Source: Microbacterium sp. PM5 | GTDB lineage: Bacteria > Actinomycetota > Actinomycetes > Actinomycetales > Microbacteriaceae | DNA: 64,000 bases | Assembly: GCF_003293595.1 (NCBI RefSeq) | Contig: NZ_CP022162.1 | Span: 2,213,798-2,277,797, forward strand | Reading direction: 5' to 3' | Part shown: positions 26,706 to 36,500 of the stretch, piece by piece | How the letters are laid out: each line of letters begins with the position of its first letter | How positions within the stretch are numbered: position 1 is the stretch's first letter | Notes under the pieces: model-generated | Database searches by the model: none | The model's input: the letters and a program-made list of their open reading frames with translations, nothing else | Told to the model about the DNA's origin: nothing | Program-made: the position numbers and the translations under genes

Positions 26706-26802
26706 GCGTTCACCCTAGTTCTCCCGCCGCCGCGCAGCCGCCCCGAACGACGTGCAAGCGATGCCGGCGGACGCGCCGCGTCGCACGTCACCGCAGCCAT
26801 CG

Positions 26803-27411
26803 TCACCGCGTGGCGGCGTCGAGGGCGAGGTTCAGCTCGAGCACGTTCACGCGGGGCTCGCCCAGGAAGCCGAGGTCGCGCGAGCTCGTGTGCTGATCGA
26901 CGAGCGCCGAGACCACCGCCGGGTCGAGGCCGCGCGCCGCGGCGATGCGGGCCACCTGTAGCTTCGCGTACGCCGGCGAGATGTGCGGGTCGAGTCCCGA
27001 TCCGGATGCCGTGACGGCATCGGCGGGGATCTCGTCCACCGCGACACCGTCCGCCGCGGCGATCGCGGCCTGGCGCTCGCCGATCGCGGTCACGAGGTCG
27101 CTGTTCTCCGGGCCGAGGTTCGACCCGCTCGACGCCGCGCCGTCGTATCCGCTGCCCGCGGCCGATGGCCGCGACTGGAAGTACTGGGGGAGGGCTGCCC
27201 CGTCGGCATCCGTGAAGGACTGGCCGATCAGCGCGCTGCCGACGACCTGACCGCCGGCGTCGCGCACGAGCGAACCGTTGGCCTGCGCGGGCAGGACCAC
27301 CTGGCCGACGCCCGTGATGACGGCGGTGTAGGCGATGCCGAGGACGACCGTGGCGAGCAGCATCGCGCGGGCGGCGACGCCGAGATGGCGGAGGGAAGTG
27401 CGGGTGGACAT
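26803..27411 (-). CDS. kdpC: K+-transporting ATPase subunit KdpC
   Basis: 202 aa. One N-terminal membrane helix (about 13-38), then the periplasmic-type domain with the family blocks SALIGQSFTDADGAALPQYF, FQSRPSAAGSGYDGAASSGS (the conserved S-x-S-x-x-G-x-x-Y segment) and a C-terminal helix ending LGEPRVNVLELNLALD. KdpC stabilises the pump and raises ATP affinity. 24 bp after the kdpB stop in the kdpFABC operon. Confidence 0.94.
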   Translation of the reverse strand: MSTRTSLRHLGVAARAMLLATVVLGIAYTAVITGVGQVVLPAQANGSLVRDAGGQVVGSALIGQSFTDADGAALPQYFQSRPSAAGSGYDGAASSGSNLGPENSDLVTAIGERQAAIAAADGVAVDEIPADAVTASGSGLDPHISPAYAKLQVARIAAARGLDPAVVSALVDQHTSSRDLGFLGEPRVNVLELNLALDAATR

Positions 27412-27435
27412 GACGATGCCTTTCGAAGAGACCGG

Positions 27436-29601
27436 TCAGAAGCCCGGGAGAAGGCTCACGACGAGGTCGATGAGCTTGATGCCGACGAAGGGGGCGATGA
27501 CTCCGCCCAGTCCGTAGACGAGGAGGTTGCGCCCGAGGATCTGCGAGGCGCTCGCCGGCCGGTAGGCGACGCCCTTCAGCGCCAGCGGGATCAGCACCAC
27601 GATGATGATCGCGTTGAAGATGATGGCGCTCGTGACCGCCGACGCGGGCGAGTGCAGCTGCATGAGGTTCAGCGCGGCGAGTCCCGGGAAGACGCCCATG
27701 AACATCGCCGGGATGATCGCGAAGTACTTCGCGATGTCGTTGGCGAGGGAGAACGTCGTCAGTGCTCCTCGGGTGATGAGCAGCTGCTTGCCGATGCGGA
27801 CGATGTCGATGAGCTTGGTCGGGTCGCTGTCGAGGTCGACCATGTTGCCGGCCTCTTTCGCGGCCGACGTGCCCGTGTTCATTGCGACGCCGACGTCGGC
27901 CTGCGCGAGCGCGGGGGCGTCGTTGGTGCCGTCGCCGGTCATCGCAACGAGGGCACCACCGGCCTGTTCGCGCTGGATGAGCGCCAGCTTGTCCTCCGGG
28001 GTGGCCTCGGCGAGGAAGTCGTCGACGCCCGCCTCGGCGGCGATCGCCCGCGCCGTCAGGGGGTTGTCGCCCGTGATCATCACGGTGCGGATGCCCATCG
28101 CCCGCAGCTGCGTGAACCGCTCGGCGAGGCCCTCCTTGACGACGTCCTTCAGGTGCACAACGCCGAGCACGCGCGCCCCTACGGCATCCTGAACGGCCAC
28201 CACCAGCGGCGTGCCGCCCGACTGCGACACGGACTCGATGTCCGAGGTCAGCTGCGTGCGCACGGAGGCCGACACCGGACGGGTCTGCTCCATCCAGGCG
28301 AGCACGGCGCTGCCGGCGCCCTTGCGGATGACGGTGCCGTCGGCGAGATCCAGACCGCTCATGCGGGTCTGGGCGGTGAACGGGACGGCGACGGCATCCG
28401 CCGGGGCGGAGACCTCGACGCCGCGCGCGCTGGCGAGCTCGACGATCGACACCCCTTCGGGGGTGGGGTCGGCCAGCGACGACAAGGCGGCGGTGCGGGC
28501 GAGTTCGGTCTCCTCCACCCCGGTCAGCGGCAGGAAGGCGCTCGCGCGACGGTTGCCGTAGGTGATCGTGCCGGTCTTGTCGAGCAGCAGCGTCGTGACG
28601 TCGCCGGCGGCTTCGACCGCGCGGCCCGACATGGCCAGCACGTTGTGCTGCACGAGACGGTCCATGCCGGCGATGCCGATCGCCGACAGCAGCGCACCGA
28701 TCGTCGTGGGGATGAGGCAGACGAGCAGCGCCACGAGCACGGGGATGCTGACCGGGCTCGCCGCGTACGAGGCGATCGGGTTGAGGGTCAGCACGACGAC
28801 GACGAACACGATCGACAGGCTTGCCAGCAGGATGCCGAGGGCGATCTCGTTGGGGGTGCGCTGACGGTTCGCGCCCTCGACGAGAGCGATCATGCGGTCG
28901 ACGAAGGTCTGACCGGGCGTGGACGTGATGCGCACGACGACGCGGTCGCTGAGCACCCGCGTGCCGCCGGTGACGGCGCTGCGGTCGCCGCCGGATTCGC
29001 GCACGACGGGGGCCGATTCGCCGGTGATGGCCGATTCGTCGACGGTCGCGATGCCCCAGATGACGTCGCCGTCGCCGGGGATGAGCTCGCCGGCCGACAC
29101 GACCACGACGTCGTCCAGGGTCAGCTCCGACGAGGCCACGTCTTCGGTCGCGGCGGTGGTGGCCGCGGCATCCGCGGCGCCGTCGTAGCCGCGTACGCGG
29201 TGCGCGACCGTGGCGGTGCGGGTCGTGCGCAGGGCCTGCGCCTGCGCCTTGCCGCGGCCTTCGGCGACCGACTCGGCGAGGTTCGCGAACAGCACCGTCA
29301 GCCAGAGCCACACGGCGATGCCCCACGTGAAGCCGCCCGGCACCGGGGTGCCGCCCGAGCTCTGCGGGCCGCCGAGGAAGGGCTCGGCGATCGCGATCGC
29401 GGTGGTGAGGGCCGCGCCCACCCACACGAGGAACATCACGGGGCTGCGCCAGAGCTCCGCGGGGTTGAGCTTGCGCAGCGCCCCCGGAAGGGCCTCGATC
29501 AGCTGGCTCCAGCCGAAGGCGCGGCGGGTCGGAGCGGGCGAGGACGCACGGTCGTCACCGGTGGGTTGCGGACGGTCGAGGACCGGAGCGGACGTGTTCA
29601 T
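27436..29601 (-). CDS. kdpB: K+-transporting P-type ATPase subunit KdpB
   Basis: 721 aa P-type ATPase. Phosphorylation motif DKTGT with Asp341; TGES actuator loop (AITGESAPV); [20 protein letters not shown] hinge; helix M4 with the proline [18 protein letters not shown]. The N-terminus is about 40 residues longer than in enterobacteria, Pro/Arg-rich and cytoplasmic. It hydrolyses ATP to drive K+ through KdpA. The start is one base after the kdpA stop, so translation is coupled. Confidence 0.96.
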   Translation of the reverse strand: MNTSAPVLDRPQPTGDDRASSPAPTRRAFGWSQLIEALPGALRKLNPAELWRSPVMFLVWVGAALTTAIAIAEPFLGGPQSSGGTPVPGGFTWGIAVWLWLTVLFANLAESVAEGRGKAQAQALRTTRTATVAHRVRGYDGAADAAATTAATEDVASSELTLDDVVVVSAGELIPGDGDVIWGIATVDESAITGESAPVVRESGGDRSAVTGGTRVLSDRVVVRITSTPGQTFVDRMIALVEGANRQRTPNEIALGILLASLSIVFVVVVLTLNPIASYAASPVSIPVLVALLVCLIPTTIGALLSAIGIAGMDRLVQHNVLAMSGRAVEAAGDVTTLLLDKTGTITYGNRRASAFLPLTGVEETELARTAALSSLADPTPEGVSIVELASARGVEVSAPADAVAVPFTAQTRMSGLDLADGTVIRKGAGSAVLAWMEQTRPVSASVRTQLTSDIESVSQSGGTPLVVAVQDAVGARVLGVVHLKDVVKEGLAERFTQLRAMGIRTVMITGDNPLTARAIAAEAGVDDFLAEATPEDKLALIQREQAGGALVAMTGDGTNDAPALAQADVGVAMNTGTSAAKEAGNMVDLDSDPTKLIDIVRIGKQLLITRGALTTFSLANDIAKYFAIIPAMFMGVFPGLAALNLMQLHSPASAVTSAIIFNAIIIVVLIPLALKGVAYRPASASQILGRNLLVYGLGGVIAPFVGIKLIDLVVSLLPGF

Positions 29602-29602
29602 T

Positions 29603-31291
29603 TCAGGAAAGACCTTCTGCCAGGGGACCCAGCGCGAGAACGGGGAAATACGTCAGTGCGGTGATGACCACGGTCACGACCGCGAGGAGCCCGACGAACT
29701 GCGGGCGGTGCGTCGGCAGCGTGCCGGCGGTGGCGGGCACGCGCTCCTGTGCGGCGAGCGAGCCGGCCAGGGCGAGCACGAGCACGATCGGGACGAACCG
29801 TCCGAGCAGCATCACCACACCCAGCGCCGTGTTGAACCAGGGCGTGTTCGCGGTGAGTCCGGCGAACGCCGAGCCGTTGTTGTTCGCGGCCGACGTGAAC
29901 GCGTACAGCACCTCCGTCATCCCGTGGATGCCGGGATTGAGGATCGAGGTCGCCTCGACGTCGGCGCGCACGGCGGGGATGCCGAAGCTCAACGCCGTTC
30001 CCGCCAGCACCAGGGTCGGAGTCACCAGGATGTACAGGCTCGCGAGCTTGATCTGGGTCGGGCCGATCTTCTTGCCGAGGTATTCGGGGGTGCGACCGAC
30101 GAGCAGACCTCCGACGAACACGGCGATGATCGCGAGAACGAGCATGCCGTACAGGCCCGAGCCCACGCCGCCAGGGGCGACTTCGCCGAGCATCATGTTC
30201 AGCAGCGGAATCATGCCGCCCGTCGCGGTGTACGAGTCGTGCATCGAGTTCACCGCGCCGGTCGAGGTGAGCGTCGTGACGGCCGCGTACAGCGCCGAGC
30301 CGACGATGCCGAACCGCTGCTCCTTGCCCTCCATCGCGCCGCCGGCCAGCTGCGGGGCGGTGCCGTGTCCGGCGACCTCGAGCGCGCTCACCGCGGCGAT
30401 CGACGCGATCGCGAGGGTCGACATGACCGCGAGGATCGCGTAGCCCTGGCGGTTGTCGCCGACCATGCGACCGAACGTGCGCGGCAGCGAGATCGGGATG
30501 ACGAGGATCAGCAGCAGCTGGAACAGGTTCGTCCACGGCGTCGGGTTCTCGAAGGGGTGCGCGGAGTTCGCGTTGAAGAACCCGCCGCCGTTGGTGCCGA
30601 GCATCTTGATCGCCTCCTGCGAGGCGACCGGTCCGCCCGGGATCGACTGGGTGGCGCCCGCGAGGGTGTGCGCATCGACGAAGCCGTTGAGGTTCTGGAT
30701 GACGCCGCCCGCCAGCAGCACGACCGCAGCGACGAGCGCGATCGGCAGCAGCAGTCGGCCGAGGCCACGCGTGAGATCGACCCAGAAGTTGCCGATCGTG
30801 CTCTGCCCGCGCCGCGCGAAGCCGCGCACGAGCGCGATCGCGACGGCGATGCCGACGGCGGCCGAGACGAAGTTCTGCACCGTGAGGCCGGCGAGCTGCA
30901 CGAGGTAGCCCATCGTCGCCTCGGGGGAGTACGACTGCCAGTTGGTGTTGGTGACGAAGGATGCCGCGGTGTTGAACGCCAGGCCCTCGGGCACGGCCGG
31001 CAGCCCGAGCGAGGCCGGCAGCAACGCCTGCAGGCGCTGGAGCGCGTAGACGAAGAGCACACCCATGAGTGAGAAGGCGAGGACGCCCCGGGTATAGGCC
31101 TGCCAGGTCTGTTCGCTGCGCGGATCGACCCCGATGAGGCGGTAGACGACCCGCTCTGCGGCGGCATCCTTCTCGCCCGTGAAGATGCGGAACATGAGGT
31201 CGCCGACCGGGCGGTACAGCAGTGCGAGCAGCAGGACGAGGGTGGCGATCTGGAGCACACCGAACCAGATGTCGGCGGAATCGACGCCCAT
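29603..31291 (-). CDS. kdpA: K+-transporting ATPase subunit KdpA
   Basis: 562 aa, about ten membrane helices. It carries the four selectivity-filter-like loops of the SKT family, visible as [45 protein letters not shown] and [15 protein letters not shown]. KdpA is the channel-like K+-binding subunit. Its ATG overlaps the kdpF stop by one base, and its stop abuts kdpB. Confidence 0.96.
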   Translation of the reverse strand: MGVDSADIWFGVLQIATLVLLLALLYRPVGDLMFRIFTGEKDAAAERVVYRLIGVDPRSEQTWQAYTRGVLAFSLMGVLFVYALQRLQALLPASLGLPAVPEGLAFNTAASFVTNTNWQSYSPEATMGYLVQLAGLTVQNFVSAAVGIAVAIALVRGFARRGQSTIGNFWVDLTRGLGRLLLPIALVAAVVLLAGGVIQNLNGFVDAHTLAGATQSIPGGPVASQEAIKMLGTNGGGFFNANSAHPFENPTPWTNLFQLLLILVIPISLPRTFGRMVGDNRQGYAILAVMSTLAIASIAAVSALEVAGHGTAPQLAGGAMEGKEQRFGIVGSALYAAVTTLTSTGAVNSMHDSYTATGGMIPLLNMMLGEVAPGGVGSGLYGMLVLAIIAVFVGGLLVGRTPEYLGKKIGPTQIKLASLYILVTPTLVLAGTALSFGIPAVRADVEATSILNPGIHGMTEVLYAFTSAANNNGSAFAGLTANTPWFNTALGVVMLLGRFVPIVLVLALAGSLAAQERVPATAGTLPTHRPQFVGLLAVVTVVITALTYFPVLALGPLAEGLS

Positions 31292-31380
31292 CAGAAGCGT
31301 TCCGGTTTCACGAGGGCGACGACGAGGTAGACGACGCTGGCGATGCCCAGCACGGCGCCGATGATCGAGAAGACGTCCAT
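31291..31380 (-). CDS. kdpF: Small membrane subunit KdpF
   Basis: 29 aa, a single hydrophobic helix ([19 protein letters not shown], then VALVKPERF). The composition and the ending KPERF are typical of KdpF, which packs against KdpA and stabilises the complex. Its stop overlaps the kdpA start, and its start codon overlaps the stop of a further small ORF at 31380-31463. Confidence 0.93.
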   Translation of the reverse strand: MDVFSIIGAVLGIASVVYLVVALVKPERF

Positions 31381-31463
31381 CAGAGTCGTTCCGCCCCCTT
31401 CGCGACGAGGGTGACGATCGCGAATACCGCGACCGTCACGACGACGTAGATCACATCGAGCAC
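31380..31463 (-). CDS. 27-codon membrane peptide upstream of kdpF
   Basis: GTG start at 31463 with GGGAG five bases upstream, 27 residues, then TGA whose final A begins the kdpF ATG (TGATG). The peptide starts [20 protein letters not shown] and ends AKGAERL: one membrane helix with a positive C-terminus, the same size and polarity as KdpF. The overlap with kdpF and a proper RBS support real translation. It could be a second KdpF-like subunit or a leader peptide coupling translation; I assign no function. Confidence 0.65.
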   Translation of the reverse strand: MLDVIYVVVTVAVFAIVTLVAKGAERL

Positions 31464-31562
31464 AGCAACTCCCGGACACTGACCGCGCTCCGACGTCGGC
31501 GCGGGCGCCCACGGTGGGCACGGCATCCGATCCAACTCCTGCGCGGGGGCCGCTCCCGGCGT

Positions 31563-31602
31563 CCTTACGGTTTCCCTACGGCCCGGCGGGCGGTCCTCAC
31601 GG
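31563..31602 (-). promoter_or_regulatory. Phased CCNTACGG repeats upstream of kdp, candidate KdpE site
   Basis: CCTTACGG (31563-31570), CCCTACGG (31574-31581) and CCTCACGG (31595-31602). Spacings of 11 and 21 bp put all three on nearly the same face of the helix. They lie 100-140 bp before the first kdp coding start. Binding by KdpE is an inference from position. Confidence 0.5.
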
Positions 31603-31643
31603 CACGCTCACGTCGCCGGCGGGGGTGGGGCGTTTCGACTCGC

Positions 31644-31687
31644 TGCGCTCGCTCAACGACCGGGACTGCGCTCGCTCAACGACCGGG
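31644..31687. repeat. 21-bp tandem direct repeat
   Basis: The unit beginning TGCGCTCGCTCAACGACC and ending GGG occurs at 31644-31664 and again at 31667-31687, identical and 23 bp apart. It is in the 350-bp gap between the divergent kdp operon and the gene at 31814. Outside this and the phased repeats the gap shows only a small CGGGGA/TCCCCG hairpin and an A-rich run (31749-31756) near the expected promoter of the 31814 gene. Confidence 0.8.
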
Positions 31688-31813
31688 GAGCTTCCCCGCT
31701 GTGGTGCGGTCGAATGTGACGGTCGTGTAAAGCTTCGCCGAATATCTGAAAAAAAACTTCATAACGTGGTTCACTGGGCGACGTCACCTTCCGCACCGTC
31801 TCGTGAGGACACC

Positions 31814-33535
31814 ATGAAGCGAAATCTTGCGATCGTTGGCGCCGCTGTGGTCGCTCTCGTCGTCATCGGCGGCGGCGTCTCCGCCGCCGCGCAGGCGCCC
31901 GGCCCATCGGCGCGCACCGTCACCACCGCCGTCGCGAGGGCCGACACCGCTGCCGCCGAGGCCGACGGCTGGACTGTCGCCTCCAGCGAGGGGAGCGCGG
32001 TGCCGCAGGGTGGTCGCGTCGTGGCCGCCGCGCCACACGACGTTGTGCCGATCCAGGTCTCGCTCGATCAGACCTCCATCGAGCAGTACTGGATGTGGGC
32101 GTCGGGTGTCGAGGTGACCGCTCACGGCATGACCCCCGGCGCGACGGCGACGATCTCCATCACGTTCGCCTCGGGCCTGCAGAAGCACTGGGCACCGATC
32201 ACCGCGGATGCCGACGGCTCGATCGTGACCAGGGTGCGAACCCTCGACGTCGACCCCGAGAACACCCAGCCGGAGCCCGGCGTCGCCCGCATCACCGTCG
32301 ACACGTCCACGGGAGAAGCAGGGTCCGCTCTCCTGGACATCACCGTCCCCGACGGCGAGCGCCTGAAGGTGTGGAGCGACCCCGCATCGATCACCCAGGA
32401 CGAGTTCCTGGACAAAACCGTCGTCGTTCACGCGAGCGGCTTCGCCCCGATGACCCACGTCTTCTTCAACCTCGGCATGCCTGACACCACGATGGTGGCG
32501 ATCGGCGAGAACGAGGGGCTGCACTCGGATGAGAACGGCGATTTCTCTTACGAGATGCAGATGGTCTCCGTCAACGCGCTCGTCGGTGAATGGCTCATCA
32601 GCCTGCAGTCCGCGGACGGCACTCAGCAGGGTTCCGGCACCTTCATGGTGACCCCGGGGGCACCGCGCACGCAGAACAAGACGCTCACGCCGTCCGCACC
32701 ACAGATCTCGGCCGCCGCGTTCGCGACCGCGCCCGGAATGGCCTTCGACGTGACCGGCTTCATCCCCTTCGATACGTACGAGCTCACCCTGGTGACCTCG
32801 CGTGGCATTCGAATCCCGCTGGGCATCTCGCGGACGAATGGCGAGGGACGTCACCACAACAGCGTCAAGGCGCCCGACGGTGCGGCCGAGGGCGTCTATA
32901 CGCTGGAGGCGCGCTCCACGATCACCGGTGACTACGCCCTCGGGACGTTCACCGTCACCGGAAATCCCGACAGCCCCGCCTCCTCGTTCGCGTTGACGCC
33001 GTCGACGGTCGCGGCCCGCGTGCTCAGCGATCCTGCGGGAGGGATCGTCGTGACCGGCGCAGCAATCCCGTCGGGAACGTCGCTGCGGGTGTCTCTCCGG
33101 GACGCGCAATGGAAGCGGATGCCGCTGACCGTCGGCGCCGATGCCTACGCCGATGCCGGGGAGGACGGCACCATCCGGATGCCGCTGGTCACCCTCGACC
33201 CGATCGCCGCGGGCTCCTACACCGTGTGGATCACCGCCGGCAGCGCGCCGTTCGGGTACAGCATCCAGCTGCCGCTGATGGTCACCGCAGAAAGCTCCGC
33301 CGCGCCCAGTGCGGACATCGCGCCCAGCTCCGGTGCCTCCAGCAGTGCGGTGGCTCCCGCTCCGAGCTCGCCGCTGGTGGCCATCACGCCGTCCACGACG
33401 ACGCCGCGCGTCGACCGGCCCGCTCCGCCCGCGCCGAGTGCCGCGCCGAGCCCGTCGCCGTCGCCGGATGTCGATCCGCTCGAGGGCGACGTCGCACCCC
33501 CGGCGCTTCCCGTTCCCACCTCGCCCGCTCGTTGA
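31814..33535 (+). CDS. Secreted multi-domain beta-sandwich protein
   Basis: 573 aa from ATG 31814 (GAGGA upstream). Signal peptide MKRN plus hydrophobic core, cleavage near residue 26. The mature part contains four beta-rich, Ig-like units (about 70-165, 175-285, 290-395, 400-495) without Cys, each with GVEVTAHGMTPGATATI-type 'G-x-P-G' turns. The last 75 residues are Pro/Ala/Ser-rich (SSGASSSAVAPAPSSP), a wall-spanning style tail without a sorting signal or membrane helix. The protein is encoded 17 bp before a surface subtilase and likely shares its operon, so it may be a partner or substrate. No enzymatic motif seen. Confidence 0.75.
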   Translation: MKRNLAIVGAAVVALVVIGGGVSAAAQAPGPSARTVTTAVARADTAAAEADGWTVASSEGSAVPQGGRVVAAAPHDVVPIQVSLDQTSIEQYWMWASGVEVTAHGMTPGATATISITFASGLQKHWAPITADADGSIVTRVRTLDVDPENTQPEPGVARITVDTSTGEAGSALLDITVPDGERLKVWSDPASITQDEFLDKTVVVHASGFAPMTHVFFNLGMPDTTMVAIGENEGLHSDENGDFSYEMQMVSVNALVGEWLISLQSADGTQQGSGTFMVTPGAPRTQNKTLTPSAPQISAAAFATAPGMAFDVTGFIPFDTYELTLVTSRGIRIPLGISRTNGEGRHHNSVKAPDGAAEGVYTLEARSTITGDYALGTFTVTGNPDSPASSFALTPSTVAARVLSDPAGGIVVTGAAIPSGTSLRVSLRDAQWKRMPLTVGADAYADAGEDGTIRMPLVTLDPIAAGSYTVWITAGSAPFGYSIQLPLMVTAESSAAPSADIAPSSGASSSAVAPAPSSPLVAITPSTTTPRVDRPAPPAPSAAPSPSPSPDVDPLEGDVAPPALPVPTSPAR

Positions 33536-33552
33536 ACCCAGGAAAGCACACG

Positions 33553-36500
33553 ATGCCCCGCACACCCCTTCGCGCTCGGGCGGCCGCAGCCGCCCTGATC
33601 GCCAGCTGCCTCGTCGCCGCCGGCGCCGCGCCTGCCTTCGCTGACACCGGCTCGCTGGACGAGATCCCCGTTGCCCCGGCATCCGCCGGCGGGCGCACGG
33701 CAGTACTGCCCGACAGCATCGCCTCCGCCGCCGGCCCCGTGGACGTCTTCATCCAGACGGACGGCGAAGGTGCGCTGGCCGCGAGTACTGACCAGCGGCG
33801 GCAGGGCGCATCCTCCGCCACGGCGAGTTCGGTGGCCGAGGACGTCGCGGCGAAGAACGAGGAGAAGACGAAGGACGTCGCGGCTGATGTCACCGCCGTC
33901 GACAGCGACGCGCGCATCCTCTACACCTCGACGTATTCCGTCCCGGGTGTCGCCGTGACCGCTGACGCTGCGACGCTGGCTCAGATCGCCGAGCGCCCCG
34001 ACGTGGTCAAGATCTCGCGCATCGTGCCGCAGTCGATCGAGGTCCCCGCTGTCGATGGGGCCACGCCGAGCAACGGCGCCTCGGATGCGTTGACGCGAGC
34101 CGTCGACACGTGGCAGCAGACGGGGCACACGGGCACGGGCGTCACGGTGGCCGTCATCGACACCGGCGTCGACTACACGCACGCCGATTTCGGAGGCCCG
34201 GGCACGTCTGCCGCCTACGCCGCGGCGCTGGCGTCCACGGACGCCCCTCAGCCCGGTTCGTACGATCCGAGCGTGTATCTCGGCGGGTGGGACTTCGCCG
34301 GTCCCACCTACAACGGCGCCATCGGTCAGCCCGGCTACGATCCCATCCCGGTGCCCGACGCCAACCCCATCGACGGCCCGGGCGGAAACCACGGCACGCA
34401 CGTTGCCGGAACGGTCCTGGGGCGCGGCGTCAGCAACGACCTCACCACCTTCCGCGGCGACTACCGCAGTCTGTCGTCGGAGAGCGTGCAGAAGGACTTC
34501 TCGATCAGCCCCGGGGCTGCGCCGCAGGCCGGCCTCATCGCGCTGAAGGTCTTCGGCGACGGCGGCGGCAGCACGTCGCTCACCGGAGCGGCACTGGAGT
34601 GGATCGCGCAGAAGGTCGCGTCCGGAACCGAGATCGATGTCGTCAACCTCTCCCTCGGCACGAACTACGGCGCCATCGACGACCCCGACAACGCGAAGCT
34701 CGATCAGATCGTCAAAGCAGGAGTGCTGCCCGTCGTCGCGGCGGGCAACTCCGGCGATGTGACGGACGTGGCCGGCAGCCCGGGCACTACCGAGAGCGCC
34801 TTGACCGTCGCGGCATCCGCGAGCGGTCACGGTCTCGCCGACGCGGCGCTGGCGACGATCGGCGATCCGGCTCAGAACGCCGCGGAGCAGATCCGGGTGC
34901 AGTACGGCCAGTCCTACGTGTGGGACTTCGACGTCACCGCCTCGGTCATCGGGCTCACCGACACGGGCAACCTGGACGGATGCCGGCCGTTCAGCGCGGC
35001 GGACGCGCAACGAGCGAGCGGCAAGATCGTGTGGCTGGAGTGGGACGACAGCAACGTGGCGTGCGGTTCGGCGACGCGTTTCGACAACGCCCGCGACGCG
35101 GGGGCCGTCGGCGTCGTCCTCACCAGCCAGTCCGACAGCTTCGAGAACGGCATCGCCGGCAACGCGGACATTCCCGGTGCGCAGCTCACCGGCGGAGAGT
35201 CGCAGAGTCTGCGCTCCGCGATGACGTCCGGCACACTCGTGATCGAACTGCGCAGCGACCTGCGGCACGTCATCGATCACACCGACCCGTCACGCATCGA
35301 TACGATCGCCTCGTTCACCTCCCGTGGAACGCACGGCTCGATCGACAACGTGCTCAAGCCCGATGTGGCCGCCCCCGGCGTGACGATCACGTCGGCCGGG
35401 AACGGCAGCGGCGCAGGGCGCGAGGTCATGAGCGGTACTTCGATGGCCACCCCGCATGTTGCGGGCATCGCCGCGCTCGTGAAGGAAGCGCATCCGGATT
35501 GGGCGCCCGAGCGGGTGAGGCAGCAGATCATGAACACCGCGGCTCACGACGTGCTCACCGTCGGCAGCAACCCGATCGCATACGGCCCGGCGCGCGTCGG
35601 CACGGGACGGATCGACGCGCTCGCCGCTGTCCGCGGGACGATCAGCCTGCTGTCGGAAGAGAACGGGGATCTGCTGAGCGCGTCCTTCGGCGTCGTCAAC
35701 GTCGGCACCCAGCCGGTCGTCCAGACCCGGACCATTCGGGTCGGCAACGATGGACCGACCGCCCAGACCGTCGCGTTGCGCTACGCGCCGCGCACGGAGA
35801 CACCGGGCGTCAGCTACGACGTCTCGCCGGCCTCCGTGACCGTTCCGGCGAAGGGGTCCGTGGCGGTGACGCTGACCTTGCGCATCGACGATCCGACCGC
35901 ACTTCGGCACACGATCGATCCGACCATGTCGAAGATCGTCGACACGGCGCCGCGGCAGTTCGTGACCGACGCTTCCGGTGTTCTCGAAGCGATCGGGCCG
36001 GTCGGCACCTTCCCGGTGCGCCTGTCCGTGTACGCCGCACCGCGTCCGTACTCCGAGACGCATGTCGACGGTGTCGCATTCCAGGGCGCCACCGGCTCGC
36101 TCGCCATGTCGGGCCGCGGGCTCGACCAGGGTGCCGGCAGCGAGCGCTACCGGTCGATGATGGTTCCGCTCATCCTCGGCGCGACCTCCCCTGCACTGTC
36201 GTTCCCGGCCGGATCGGCGCAGCACACGCTGAAGAGCGCCGACATCCTCGCCGTCGGAGCGTCGTCGACGGCGCCGCTGCTGAGCGACCCCACGCAGGGC
36301 GTGCTGACGTTCGGCGTGCAGATGGCCGGCGAATGGGCGCGGATGTCGCCGCTGACGTGGCCGATGGTGCAGTTGGATGTCAACGGCGACAGCCGCCCCG
36401 ACTTCATCGTGCAGCTGCAGCCCGGGCAGGACGCCGACGGGGACATCCCGGTCGCGATGACGATCGACGCGGTGACCGGAGACGTCATCGAACAGCGTCC

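Noticed and set aside
26983..29664. Long plus-strand frame opposite kdpB/kdpC
   Set aside because: Antisense shadow of well-conserved P-type ATPase genes; biased to R/D/G/H with no motifs.
31464..31813. Possible c-di-AMP (ydaO-type) riboswitch upstream of kdp
   Set aside because: I could not find the conserved junction sequences of that class; only the phased repeats and the 21-bp repeat are evident.
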